From Amborella trichopoda (lineage: Eukaryota; Streptophyta; Magnoliopsida; Amborellales; Amborellaceae), in contig NW_006499973.1 of the NCBI RefSeq assembly GCF_000471905.2, positions 1,259,307-1,323,306 of the forward strand: DNA of 64,000 nucleotides. Reading direction: 5' to 3'. Below are positions 45,123 through 56,131 of the stretch, piece by piece (position 1 is the stretch's first letter; every line of letters starts with the position of its first letter). A program made the position numbers and the translations under genes. Under the pieces are notes generated by a model that was given only the letters and a program-made list of their open reading frames with translations, had not been told where the DNA came from and ran no database searches.

Positions 45123-45562
45123 ACTTGCCCCATCAAATGCTGCCCTTCAAGCTCATTCGTCGGACCAGACATTCGAGGCATGCCAACAAAACCCTCGATT
45201 GGGCTCGACAAGAAGGGGCCCACAAAGGTACCCTACTTGTCAAAGTAAGCCTGGTTTAGCAGGAAACATTGCCACCAACAAGTCCAATGAGGACGAAGAC
45301 TTTAAAGGCATCTTATACGTCCGACATGGGTGAGGACTTAAAACTCATCCCTTAAAAGTCTCCACATCTAGGGTAAGCCAACAAAATCCTCAATTGTCTT
45401 AAAGTGCCTTGGTCACCCCTACGGGAAGCAACTTTGCATGAATATCCCTTTCACGTTCATGTGATCCGGCGACCAAGAAGAATACTGAAGTCAGAGGAAT
45501 AATTTTGTTTTGAATGGTGTACTTCTTGCTTCTCTCGAAGCACAACATTCGGCGAGGCAAGT
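45123..45562. other. Island between two outward-facing LTRs
   Basis: The first ~40 bases, read on minus, are the internal 3' end preceding LTR G. The rest, read on plus, resembles the internal 3' end of a Tat-like element: CTTCTTGCTTCTCTCGAAG (45525-45543) also precedes B's 3' LTR at 39731. The change of polarity lies somewhere near 45160. No coding sequence is recognised. Confidence 0.6.
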
Positions 45563-47922
45563 TGTTTGAGGTAATTTTCCATCACTTATATCCATGGTGC
45601 AAATAAGAAGAGAGCAGTTCGTGACCTAGGTCCACAGGTGTTTGAAGAAATTTTTCAACACCTTGGTCCCTGATGCGGAATAAAGAGGAATCAGGTCAAT
45701 AAAGCCTCAACATATAGTGAAATTCTCGATAGTCTCATAATTGCCTCAGATTGGGTCAGAATTTTTTGAGGCACTTCAAAAGGTCATCTGCTAAGTTTCG
45801 TCGCGATCCAATATGTTTAAGGCAGTGCAGACAAAGAAAATGTTTTGGAAAAATCGGCCTCTAACATCTTGAAATGGAACCCGTAACTATAACTCTATTT
45901 TTTAGTATGTCAAACAGTTGTGGGACCACCGTTATTAGATCCAGCAGGGTCAAAAACCCTTATGGGTCAAGTTTCAACTTAAACGGACTTTCCTGGACAA
46001 AGTTATGGGTGAATGATTTAAAAGGGATAGGCTGCATGCTATTCCCCTGTGGCCTCCCTACACCAATCTCCATTAAAGGAGGTTGATGTGCACAGTCCCG
46101 AGCAGTAACTTCAAAGGCCCATATCTCACTCTCCCTGAGTCAGATCGCTCTCAAATTTGGTGAGCGTGTTCGTCTCATCAAGACAAGAGTTTTGATATGT
46201 GGCATGACCAGTGACAAATTTTCGAGCAGTGAGAAAAATAACAGAAAAGTTTTCGATCCATGAAGAAAGTTGCAGAAAAATCAACAGCAGCATGCCTCGC
46301 TCGAGTGACCGTATCACAGCGCTAGCATACCCGATCGACGCGAAATCAGTTGCATTATGAGCATAAGGATTAAGGCTATCTTTGACCCGAAATCCACGTA
46401 CAATTAACAGTTGGATTTCACACACAAAGGCATCGAAGCTATTGTAAATTTCGACTGTCGAATTTCCAAATTCTAGTAAAAAACCCAAGTCGACAAAATC
46501 TTTGTCCGGACACGAAATCAAGCTGTGTTTATTGCCACGCAATTGTGACGGTATGCTTAGTGTGATTCAACAAAGAAACTAAAGAACAACATCAAGAAAT
46601 AAGCATACTATTGATATGAAGTTTGCAAGATTCATCCAAATTTTGAGTCGTATGATCTTGGCTTAAAAATACGATTCATGGCTTGAAGTTGGTATCAAAT
46701 CGATCGTCATGCCGATCCCTACTAGAAAACAATCATCTTTCGATCAAACGGGCCCTAAAACAACCTTAATCATCCATGGAAGATCACACAAGTTCTAGGG
46801 CAGCAGCAAGGATTGTTTTGGAATTTCACACATTGTTGGGCAGGCGCAAAACAGTCCTTTTGTACGTATATTTATAATTTCTATTAATTCAATTAAATTG
46901 TAATTATCCTCAATTTAAGTAGTTTTTAGGCATCCACCCATGTTTGGGCCCAAATCGATAAGTACATGTTAAACGTAATTGTTAAAAAACCCTTGATTTT
47001 CGATACTCATCAATAAAATTTAAGAGTTTTCAAGTTGAAATTGTGGGCACATCTTGGAGAGAGAGAGAGGAAAGAGAAGAAAAGGGTCGGTATGCTTTGG
47101 TGAAGGTAATTTTCTCTCCACCTCTCATCTCTCTCTCTTTCCTTTCTCCCTCATTACTCATCTCATCTTCTTCTCACATGCACGACATCGATAGTGCTGT
47201 GCATGTTTCTCTTTCTCTCTCTTCTTTCTTCTCTTCCTCTCATTTGACCAAGAGAGGCTGAGACAAATATTACCATGGTAGTCTTGTCGTCTAGCAGTAT
47301 TGTCATTGAGCCGGTCTTAGTTAATGTGCCTGTCTTACTGCCACGATAAACTAGCCATTGTGTCAGACTGGCCGATGATCATTCTGACGTCTAGTAGTAT
47401 TTCTGTTGTGCCGGTCTAGTTGCCATGCCCGTCTTGCTAGCACACCGGGCAATCACTTGCCGATCTAGTTGCTTTGTTAGTCTTGTCACCTAGTCAAAAT
47501 TCCTTTGATCTACCTCTTTCTTCTTCTTTTATTTACCCTCTTACCCTTTTCTTCTTTTGGATGTGCACAGCCATGTACATTTTCTCAAAGACAAGGTGGG
47601 GTCTCTTTCGGCCCACTTGTCTTGTAAAATTAACCATGTATATGTGATTGCAGAAACAGGAGAATATAGGCCAAGGGAGGTGATTCCAAACCAGTTCTAT
47701 AAGTGGGGGGCTTTCTTTGTGATCTTAGAGGGCACCCACGTGAATCAGCTCGAGTAAGTCTCGAACCCACCTTAAATTCCTCTCTCATCGGTTGGTCTAC
47801 TTGCCCTCTCTATTGAGCGAGGTTCTCGAGAGAGCGAACTCACGTCTCGGGTTCCCCCGAAACCTGAGACACATGCTGCCTGATCATTCAGATCTGGAGG
47901 ATGAGATTGAGGCACCTAACCA
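45563..47922 (+). repeat. LTR F1 (C family, plus strand, 2.4 kb)
   Basis: Starts TGTTTGAGGTAATTTTCCAT and ends GAGGCACCTAACCA, as C's LTR does (TGTTTTAGGTAATTTTTGAT to GAGGCTTTTAACCA). It is preceded by GGCGAGGCAAGT, a polypurine-like tract, so it is a 3' LTR. It is shorter than C's LTR mainly because it has a single hairpin unit (47177-47207) where C and F2 have about nine. Confidence 0.8.
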
Positions 47923-49206
47923 ATAGGTACCAAAATTCTTGTGGACTACGGAAGCCATAGGACAACAAGCACTGATCTGAAGTGAAAATTCCAACAGCAT
48001 CAGAATGGCCTGAGAGCGTGCAAGAACATGTCTAAGGGTCTCTTAAGAACACTTGCCAAGTTTTGTCACAATCCGATCAGTTTTAGACAGTGCAAACGTC
48101 AAAACAGTTTCAAGAAATCTTGCCTCAATCATGCTGAAAATGGGCTTTGAACTACATCATCATTATCAGAGCATCAAATGGTCTCCATACCATCACCATT
48201 TGATTCAAAATGCTCGAAAACCTTTGGGTATCAATTTTCAGTGTGTTTGGAAGCATCTAGAGTACGTTACGGCCAAATTACCCAAAATGGGTAAGCCGTA
48301 CACTATTATGGTGAGCCCGCGGCCAACCAGTTTCCATTAATGGGAACTGTGCATCACCAATTCAGGGGAAAACATCATAAGGTCATATCTTCTTCATCTC
48401 ACTTCAGATTGAACCCAAAGTTTTGGAGCATGTTCGTCTCGTCAACTCGATCGAATTGATATGTGGCACTCATAGTGACATGGCCCGAGCTGGGAGAAAT
48501 TGAAGAGAGAAGTTCGCCCGAAAAACCCAAAAGTTACAGAGAAATTCCAGCCATGCATCCCTCCGATCAAACTCCCATATCACGATGCTCGCAATTCGGA
48601 TCAACCTCTAATCAGAGCAATTACGAGCATAAGGTCAGAGGCTTCATTGAAGCTGAACCTTGCATGTGATGGACGGTCAGATTCGACGCACGATAATTCC
48701 AAAGTTGTTGTAATTCTTGCCGCAAGAGTCCAAACTCCAGCCAAAGCTTCCCAATTTAGAAAACAGTCATCCGGGCATCAAATCGAGCCATTCGTTTTGC
48801 AGAACGATCGTGGTAACTTGCTCTCTACGTTATAACACTGAGAAATAGGATGAATCTTAAAATTAAGATTGCACATTTTTCCATGTTTTCTCCACGTCAT
48901 GATCATGGCTCTAAACTTAGATTCATGGCCCAAAATTGATACTAAAATGGTCATCTTCTTGAGCTCATCAAGAAAAGAGTAATCTTTCGATCGGATGGTG
49001 ACTGGAAAAGCCCCGAATTAGCCATAGAATGTTCCCACGATTGAACGGCCATGACAATGACTGATTTCAAATTACTCAGGTTGATGATACAAGGGAAAAA
49101 TCACCATTTTGCCCCATATTCTTATATTTTCTTTAATTCTTTTAATGTCTAATTTCCATAAATTAGGTCAAGTTTTAGTCAACCACCCATGTTTGGGCCC
49201 CACTTC

Positions 49207-49213
49207 TATATAA
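49207..49213 (+). promoter_or_regulatory. TATA box of LTR F2
   Basis: TATATAA in GCCCCACTTCTATATAAAGA; C has GCCCCATTTCTATATAAGAA at the same place. Confidence 0.7.
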
Positions 49214-49349
49214 AGAACGTACCATCTCATTGTAAAGTACCCTTTTGGATGAATAAAAAATTCTTCTTCTTTCTCTCTTTGTCTCTCTCTTCTTTCTCTC
49301 TCTTCTTTCTTTCTTTCTTCTTTCTCTCTCTTCCTTCTTTCCCTCTTCT

Positions 49350-50015
49350 GTCACGTATGGTAGTGCTCACTACTGAGTGTGATCTCCTTCTTCTCTCTTC
49401 CCTCTCTCTCTTCTCTCTTCTCCTCTCTCTCTTCCTCTCTGTCTCCCACGACAGTGAGTGCTGCCAAGCGCGACTTCTTTTTTTTTTTTCTCCTCTCTCC
49501 TTTCTGTCTTGCAGGGCAGTGATTGTTGTCAAGCGCAACTCTTTCTTTCTTCTCTCTCCTCTCTATCACGCACGACAGTGCTCACTGTCGAGCACGATCT
49601 TATTCTCTCCTCCCCTCTCTCTCTTCTTTCTTTCCCTCTCTTCTCTTTCTCCTCTTTCTTTCTCTCTCTTCTCTTCTCTCTTTCTCTCTTCTTTCTCTCT
49701 CTTCTTTCTTTCTCTGTTCTTACTCTCTCTTCCTTCTTTCCCTCCTCAATCACGCAAGCCAATGCTCACTACCGAGCGCGACCCTTTCTTTCTTCTCTCT
49801 CTAGTCTCGTACGCCAATGAGTGCTGCTGAGCACAACCCTTTCTTTCTTCTCTCTCATTTCTGTCTCACACGTCATGAGTGTTGTCGAGCGCGACCCTTT
49901 CTTTCTTCTCTCTCCTTTTTGTCTCACACGGTAGTGAGTGTTGTCAAACACGCCACTCTCTTTCTTCCCTCTCCCTACTTTCTCGCACAGTAGTGAATGC
50001 TGCCAAGTGCGACAG
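49350..50015 (+). repeat. Hairpin-bearing tandem array in LTR F2, about 9 units
   Basis: Units of about 55-70 bp (one gap is longer) alternate a (TTTCTTCTCTCTCC)-type tract with an inverted word such as CGACAGTGCTCACTGTCG (near 49572). Related cores recur near 49360, 49450, 49515, 49755, 49810, 49870, 49930 and 49985. Frames here (FFLSLSLSS type) are artefacts of the tract. Confidence 0.75.
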
Positions 50016-50089
50016 GTCACCAAATATGATTTCTTCTTCTTCCCCTTTGTTTGTTTGATCAGAGGGTAAGCACGAGCCTCGTGCAGCCA

Positions 50090-50310
50090 TGTCAATATCG
50101 ACATCGAGCAGCCTAGCCGTTGTGTTAGTCTAGTTACCGAGCCCATCTAACTGCCATGTCAGATTAGTCATTGCGCCAGACCAACCACTGTGGTAGTCTC
50201 ATTGACGAGCAGCCTAGTCATCATGCCGGTCAAGTTATCGAGCCCGTCTATCTACCGTACTTGACTAACCTCTGTGTCGATCTTGTCATTGTGTCAGCCT
50301 AGCTGCCTGA
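50090..50310 (+). repeat. Second array in LTR F2: GTTACCGAGCCCGTCTA words
   Basis: Loose units of 40-60 bp with GAGCAGCCTAGCC, GTTACCGAGCCCATCTA, CTACCGTACTTGACTAACC and ATTGTGTCAG-like words. LTR F1 has related words at 47275-47490 (GTCTAGCAGTATT, CTGCCACGATAAACTAGCC). Confidence 0.6.
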
Positions 50311-51005
50311 TTAAACCTTTTTCCCTTCTTTTCTCCTTCACTCATCTATTTTCTTATATCCTTCTTAGTTATTATTTTATTATTGTAAAATATATATCAA
50401 GGGTCCTTTGTCAAGGAGACGTCGGAAGGTTGTCGAATTGATACGAACTCGATCATGCCATTTTCTGTTTTCCTTTGAGTACACACGCCTGTGTGTGCTC
50501 ATCCTATGACAAGGTGGGGTCTTCAGACCCAGTTATCTTGTAATCTAATTTGTGTGTGTGTGTGTGTATGTGATTGGAGGAAAATAAGAAATAGGCCAAA
50601 AGAAGCGCTTTCGACCCGGTCATAAATTCGGGGGGCATTCCAACGTGATCTAAGAGGGCGTCCACGCGAGTTAGCTTGAGTGAGTCACGGATCCAAGTGA
50701 GGTAAGTCCCACTTCACACCTTAGTTCCTCTCTCACGGGTTGGTAATCCGGTACATGTCCTCTGAACACGGTTCACGTGAGAGTGATCTCAGGTCTCGGG
50801 TCCACGTCGAACCCAGAGCCAAGCCATCAGATCACCCGGACTCGAGGGCGGGCGCGATCGAGGCATCTAACCATACCTATCCCTTGAAGGTGAAACTAGA
50901 TCTTTGTTTAATGATCATTGTTGCATCTTTCGATGGGCTAAGGGTCGTGTAATCCCTAATCAAGAGGATTGCCCCGTTCAAGACCTCAATGCTTTAATAG
51001 GAAGT

Positions 51006-51228
51006 GGGCCTCATTCTGCCCCTGCTGATGGACCCGCCATGGCAAGAAGGTCTAAGATTCCCTTAAAGTCATCCCAAAAGAAGGGCCAAAGAAGAAAGGA
51101 GCCAGGAAGAAGAAGGGGGGTCTCATTCTGGCCTAGCTACTAGACCCTGTCATGGCAAGAAGGTCCAAGATGCAATGAAGTCATCCCAGAAGAAGGGAAA
51201 AGAAGAAAGGAGCTAGGAAGAAGAAGGG
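51006..51228 (+). repeat. Tandem duplication at start of E antisense ORF
   Basis: Bases 51006-51116 are repeated at 51117-51228. Both have GG(G/C)TCTCATTCTG-like starts, ATGGCAAGAAGGTC(T/C)AAGAT, AAAGAAGAAAGGAGC and AGGAAGAAGAAGGG. It encodes a lysine/arginine-rich stretch (KKGQRRKEPGRRR). Confidence 0.75.
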
Positions 51229-52567
51229 TGCAGAGGGTTCCGAACCTCACAGAGCTGCAGAGCCTATAATTCTTAAGAAGGTTACTCATCTGAGCAAGAG
51301 TGTTGCGTCAAACTCAAAAGCACTTCTCTTAACTCCATCTGCTCCGTGTAAGATTGATGTGCCTCCTCGGTCAGGGAAACATTTGAAGATAAAGGCCTCT
51401 CTTAGCTTACCTTTTCCACCAGAAGTAGTGACCCCTACTCAAGAGAAAATCCTTGAAGCAGTTGTGGTTGCATCAAGTTCATCTAGTCATTTATTGGAGA
51501 GTGCTGCTCCCCCTTCAATAGAGATAGAAGCATATCTTTCTGAAAATCCCTATGAGCCTGTAACAATGAAGTCTCAGACTCGTTCTTCTTTGAGTCAAGG
51601 AGATTTTCTCTGTACTATCACTGAGGAAGGAGAGATCCTTTATACTGAATCCATTGGGGAAGCTCCAGGTGATGAGGTTTCCATTCTTAAAGGACCTTCC
51701 CTTGTCTTCTCGGAAGACGAACCTTAGCCTGATGCCTCTTCTAGTGTCGGTTTGGAACTCATGATGGTTCCTGCTTTGCAGGTGTATACTTTAGTGCCTC
51801 TAGATAAAGGGGCTTTATCTAAGCCTATGAGTAGTGAACTCTTGGCTCTTATTTCCCAGGAACTAGCTGCCATTGCTAAAGTTCCTCCTCTAGTTTTGAC
51901 TGACACCTCTTTTGCGCTTCACTTAGCATCAATTAGGGAGGCTTTGATTGTAAGAGACTCATTACAGTCAAGTCTCCGAGGAGTATGGGAATGTTCCCTC
52001 TATAATCTTGTAGTCGAGATAGGCGTAGTCAAGGACTGCACAACTACTTTGAGGTTGATCCATTATGATAAGGTGACCTTTGACAGGTTCGAAGGTCTTT
52101 TGAAGAACCTTGAATAATGGGGAGTTGAAGCTTTGCAGCGTGAGTCCGAGATACAGGTGGCATATAGGACTCGCTTGGCTTCTGTATAAGAAACTTTGGC
52201 CCATCGTCAACATCTCATGAGAGGTTTTGAGGAAGATAAGGCCTCTCTTCTGTCGTTTCAAGCTAGCTTCAAGTAGGCAGATGCAGCCTCTTCTACAGAG
52301 ATAAAGGCTGTAGAGGAGGAAAGAGCAAGGTTGGACCTTTATATTCACCAACTGAAGTCTGATTAGACTCAGAAGAGAACAGAGGCTAAAGGCAAGCCTA
52401 AGAAATTGGAAGCATTGAATTCCAAGGTGGCTTCGATCATCAATACATCGAACCAAGTTGTGCAGACGATCTTCCTCCTCAAAGAGCAGATGAAGACAAC
52501 TTCAGAATCTTTGGTGGCATTGAAGACTAAGATGCATGAACCCTTGAATACTTATAAGGGCTCATGA
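51039..52567 (+). pseudogene. Element E antisense coiled-coil ORF (Tat-type extra ORF, fossil)
   Basis: On plus, opposite to E's pol. It begins MARRSKIPLKSSQKKGQRRK, very basic. A serine/glutamate/proline-rich middle follows (51359-51727), then an acidic, leucine-rich part (51752-52117), then a Q/E/K-rich end with EEERARLDLYIHQLK and KPKKLEALNSKVASI (52310-52440) that suggests a coiled coil. Its order of parts and VTFDRFEGLLKNLE match the antisense ORF of B. Antisense extra ORFs are known in the Tat clade. Broken in a few places. No promoter or intron was recognised here. Confidence 0.6.
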
Positions 52568-53139
52568 AATCTTTAATCTTTCTACTTTTATCTATCTTCT
52601 TTTCATTCCTTTTGTGGATTTTTGATAACTATTACCACAAAAATTTTATAACCTTCAGACGTCTATGGAATCAAATTTCTCTTCCTCCTCATCCCTTGCT
52701 TGTATGCTTCTCTTCACTTCATGGTTTGCTCATCTTTTCTTATGGTTTGCTCGTGACCAACCCTCGTCTCTTCCAGAAAGGGATAAGACGTGAACTTGGA
52801 AACCTACTTTGCATTAAAGCTTGGATCGCTCTTCATCATGAGTGACTCGAATGCCTTTTCGGGTTTTCATCCAAGTCCTTGGGGTGTGTGTCAGTTTTGG
52901 TTTTCACAAGAACCCCGCATATATTATTTTTTATGGCTCTTTTTCCCATAGCTTTTACACTATGTCTGCCATTTTTTTTTTTACTCATGACACTTTTGCG
53001 AGTTTTCATCATGCCCATAGTTTTTTATTTTTCACATATCGTACTCGTAACAGTTGATGATACTATTACACTCGTCATTTTTCTTTCATTTCTTTGAATC
53101 TTTTTACTCATGATGCCCTTGCGGGTTTTTGTCACGCCT
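52568..53139 (-). repeat. Element E 3' region with GGGC-ATGAGTAAAA repeats
   Basis: Read on minus, loose units contain ACAAAAACCCGCAAGGGCAT and CATGAGTAAAA (near 52980-53130), as in B's array 3. The part below 52840 shows nothing recognisable. No coding content. Confidence 0.55.
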
Positions 53140-53398
53140 GTCTTTTTGAGGAAGCAGTTTTAAGGTCATGCCACTATGACCATGAGGAGGCGTGTTTAAG
53201 GCCATGCCTTCGAGACCATAGAGTTGGTGTGTTTTAAGGTCATCCACCAAGACCGACTGAAGACAATTTTAAGGTCGCGCCTTCGAGACCATATATGATG
53301 TAGTTTAAAATCATGCCACTAAGACATGTGGTAGTAGTTTAGGGTCGTGTGGCTTGGACCATTACCGTGTAGTTTAAGGTCGTGCGATTAGGACCTAG
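53140..53398 (-). repeat. Tandem array after E pol, about 6 units of ~45 bp
   Basis: On plus the unit is close to TTTAAGGTC(A/G)TGCC, then ACTA(T/A)GACCAT or TTCGAGACCATA, then a 15-20-bp variable part. It begins right after the end of pol on minus. Confidence 0.8.
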
Positions 53399-54104
53399 CT
53401 TATGAATAATACGTTTTCAAGTATCTTCCATTGATTGGGGGCATAGCTTCATCACCTTCAGCATTGACCAGCACATAAGCTCCATTAGGAAAAGCCTTTT
53501 TTATTTTGGTTCGAACTTCCCCTTGGTTCTATCATGAGTGGCGATGGGTCTTCTTACTGCTAAGACCAATTCCCCTTTTACGTATGATCATATTCTGATT
53601 GATTTATTAAAGGATCATTGCATACTGTTCTTGTGAATTTCAAGGCTTTATTGTTCTTGCAACCTCTTTTCATCAAGTGTATCCAGTTCTTAATAGCAAA
53701 GAGCAACCCATCCTTCATCTGTCGTTTCATAATGAAGGGCTATTTTGAGAGATTGTAATTGAATTTTTAAAGGCAACACAACTTCACCCCCATATACCAG
53801 AGAGTAGGGAGTCGACTGAGTTGGACCTCGAGCGATAATACAATAAGCCCATAGAATTTCAGAAAGATTTTCATGCCAATCCCTCTTAGTGTATGAAACA
53901 GACTTCCTTAAAACATCACAAAGGGTTTTATTGATAGCTTTGGCTAGTCCATTACCCCTCTTAGTGTAGGAGACAGACTTCCTTAGAACATTACAAACGG
54001 ATTTCCACTTAAACCTGAACTGGTTTATTAGACAGTCAATTTGATTATTCCAAAATTGAGGGCTCTTATCAGAAGTGATATGGTCAGGCACACCGAACCT
54101 ATCT
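53399..54104 (-). pseudogene. Element E integrase core and C-terminus (fossil)
   Basis: On minus, the core is marked by FGVPDHITSDKSPQFWN (near 54070), then WHENLSEILWAY and PYSLVYGGEVVLP (53760-53890). The tail GAYVLVNAEGDEAMPP (near 53430-53480) and KTYYS close the polyprotein, as is usual at the end of Tat-type pol. A repeated word around 53885-54000 shows a local duplication. Broken. Confidence 0.8.
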
Positions 54105-54109
54105 ATGAT

Positions 54110-56131
54110 TGTTATACATCATTTTTGATGTACTTACATCTCCCACGTGAATAAGGAGAGAGTCAGAAACAACATGGTCCTGCTGGTACTCAAAACACTG
54201 ACAGACCAAAGTTGTGCCACGAAATAAGTCTCAAACCAGGCAACCTGGAAGGAATGCTATCTTGAGAAGGAGAGATATTACAACTGTATCGCAATGCTAG
54301 CAGCTTCAGAATAGTACCAGACCACCGCCATCGCACTCAAAATGTCGAAAAAACCCCGAGGACCAAATTTGGGCTCTATCAGACCACCCAAAAGGGGGTC
54401 TACGTCCATACGGCCTCAAGACGGGTAGGTTTTACACTATCGTGGTGCGGCTTCACTGAACCAATCCCCAAGCACAGAGATTGCAACATTGCATTTTGAG
54501 ATGTACTTCAAGAACCATAGTACCTTCACCTAGAACTAGAAACTGTTCAGGCTTTGACATATTCTAGATCACGCCATGCCCGTCATTTTGACCTAGGGCA
54601 TGCACTGTGGTGCGACCCAAAGTTATACTTCTTTTAGAAAGAAGGTGACCATGAAACAAGAAAAATCAGGGCTTTAAGAAGAAATCTCAAACCTCATGAC
54701 GCACAGCTCGGAATCTGCGCATGGGATCATCGAGAGGATGAGTTCAAGGTAACCACCTCGCAAAGAGCTACAAAGTGGTATAACCATTGTACCTGATCCA
54801 AGGCCCGATATGTACAAATCCCTAGCTTACAAGAAAAGCAAACTTGCTCGGTCGTCGGAATCCCTTTTCTCGGTGACCTCCAAAATTAGGAAATGCTGCA
54901 TATGAAGACAAAAATAGGCCAAACTTGGTGCGAAACGACTGTGACAGTCTCCTATTTCACATGAAAGCAAAACAAAGACTCAGAGCATCACAGGTCGAAG
55001 GGCATTAGCGACCGAAGTTAAGGAATCTGGTCAGACTTCCACCACGTGGGAAAAGGCTGCCTCAGCACGACTAAAGAGCATCAAAATGCTCAGAATTGAA
55101 CAAGCACTGAGGATACAACAACAAATCGGTTGAACCATCGCTACAAGTCCATGAAAAAGCTACCAAGATCTGGCAATGGTGGGAGGACCCACAAGCAGGG
55201 ATGGTTTCATCATTTGCATAGAAGGTCTTAGGGGTGTTTTGGTCATTGCACTTAATTTCAAGATTTTATTTGAATTCCTTTAATTGTAATTAAGCTTTAT
55301 TTTTTAGTGTTCACCCCTGTTCGGTGAATCCTCTATATAAGCAAGCTTAAGTCACTTATAAAAGGGCGCATTATTGAGCATTCTTCATCGCTAAAAATAG
55401 AGGCATAATGCCTGTTTTCACTCGTCTTTTGCTTCTGTACTATTAATCCCACTGAGAGGAGAGAGAAAATATTTTTTAGAGAGAGAAAATACCCCTGAGT
55501 GGATGGCCCCATCCTTATTAGAACGAGAAAACATCTCCACCTGCACAGACACATTCTCTCTCTCTCAAGCTGGGTCACGTCCCGTGCCCTCTCTCTCTCC
55601 TCCTCTATGCATCGTCTGCCCCAGGCAGCATCTTGCGCACGCCAAGGAAGCGCGGTCACGAGCATGCCCCTTGAGCACCAATCCTCGATTTCTCTTGCGC
55701 CCTTCTAAGCGAGCTGGCCAGTCCCCCCTTCTAAGAGGGAACCGTCATGAAAGGGGGATAATCGAGCCCCATTGTAGTTGCATGAGAGACAGAGAGAGAG
55801 AGAGGAGAGACCCGTTGACCTGAAGAGAGTCCCTATCCAAACCATGCTAGCAGATAGCCGAAGGGCTTCGTGATTATTCTAAGAGGGCGAACTTCCCAAG
55901 CATGTCCCACGAACCCCAAGCAGCGAGGCAAGGGCTCAAGCACACCTCCCCCATTGTAAAATCTCTTTCGTTGTTGGTTCTTATCCATGCACAGGAGAGC
56001 CTGCATGCCCATGCACCGACAAGTGCCCAGCACTCGTGGATCCCTGCTGTTCTTTGAGAGAGGGTCTTCTACCCTACGCGTGTGCCACACCTTGCGGCGT
56101 GAGGACAAAGCCAAAGACCAGGCCCCGTCCA
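54110..56131 (+). mobile_element. D: solo LTR of B type (2.0 kb) inside E's integrase region
   Basis: Starts TGTTATACATCATTTTTGAT and ends GGCCCCGTCCA. It aligns with B's LTRs (AATAAGGAGAGAG near the start, TTGGTGAATCCTCTATATAAG-like context at 55320, a GA-rich tract at 55785-55815). The flanks ATGAT (54105-54109) and ATGAC (56132-56136) make a 4-of-5 target duplication. No internal region is left, so it is a solo LTR formed by LTR-LTR recombination. Confidence 0.85.
55334..55340 (+). promoter_or_regulatory. TATA box of solo LTR D
   Basis: TATATAA in GGTGAATCCTCTATATAAGC, identical in context to the B 3' LTR. Confidence 0.7.

Larger units (their letters stand above)
47923..50873 (+). repeat. 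LTR F2 (C family, plus strand, lacks ~70 bp at its start)
   Basis: Its first bases, ATAGGTACCAAAATTC, correspond to position ~72 of C's LTR (AGGTACTAAAATGCC at 56664). It then follows C's LTR to its end, GAGGCATCTAACCA. It directly abuts F1 with no spacer and is followed by element E sequence instead of a primer-binding site. It has a TATA box, a long pyrimidine tract, and a (GT)n run at 50552-50570. Confidence 0.8.

Noticed and set aside
49189-50146. Long FFLSLSLSS-type and E/R/K-rich frames on both strands
   Set aside because: They lie in CT-rich tracts of LTR F2; the minus frames are the GA complement.
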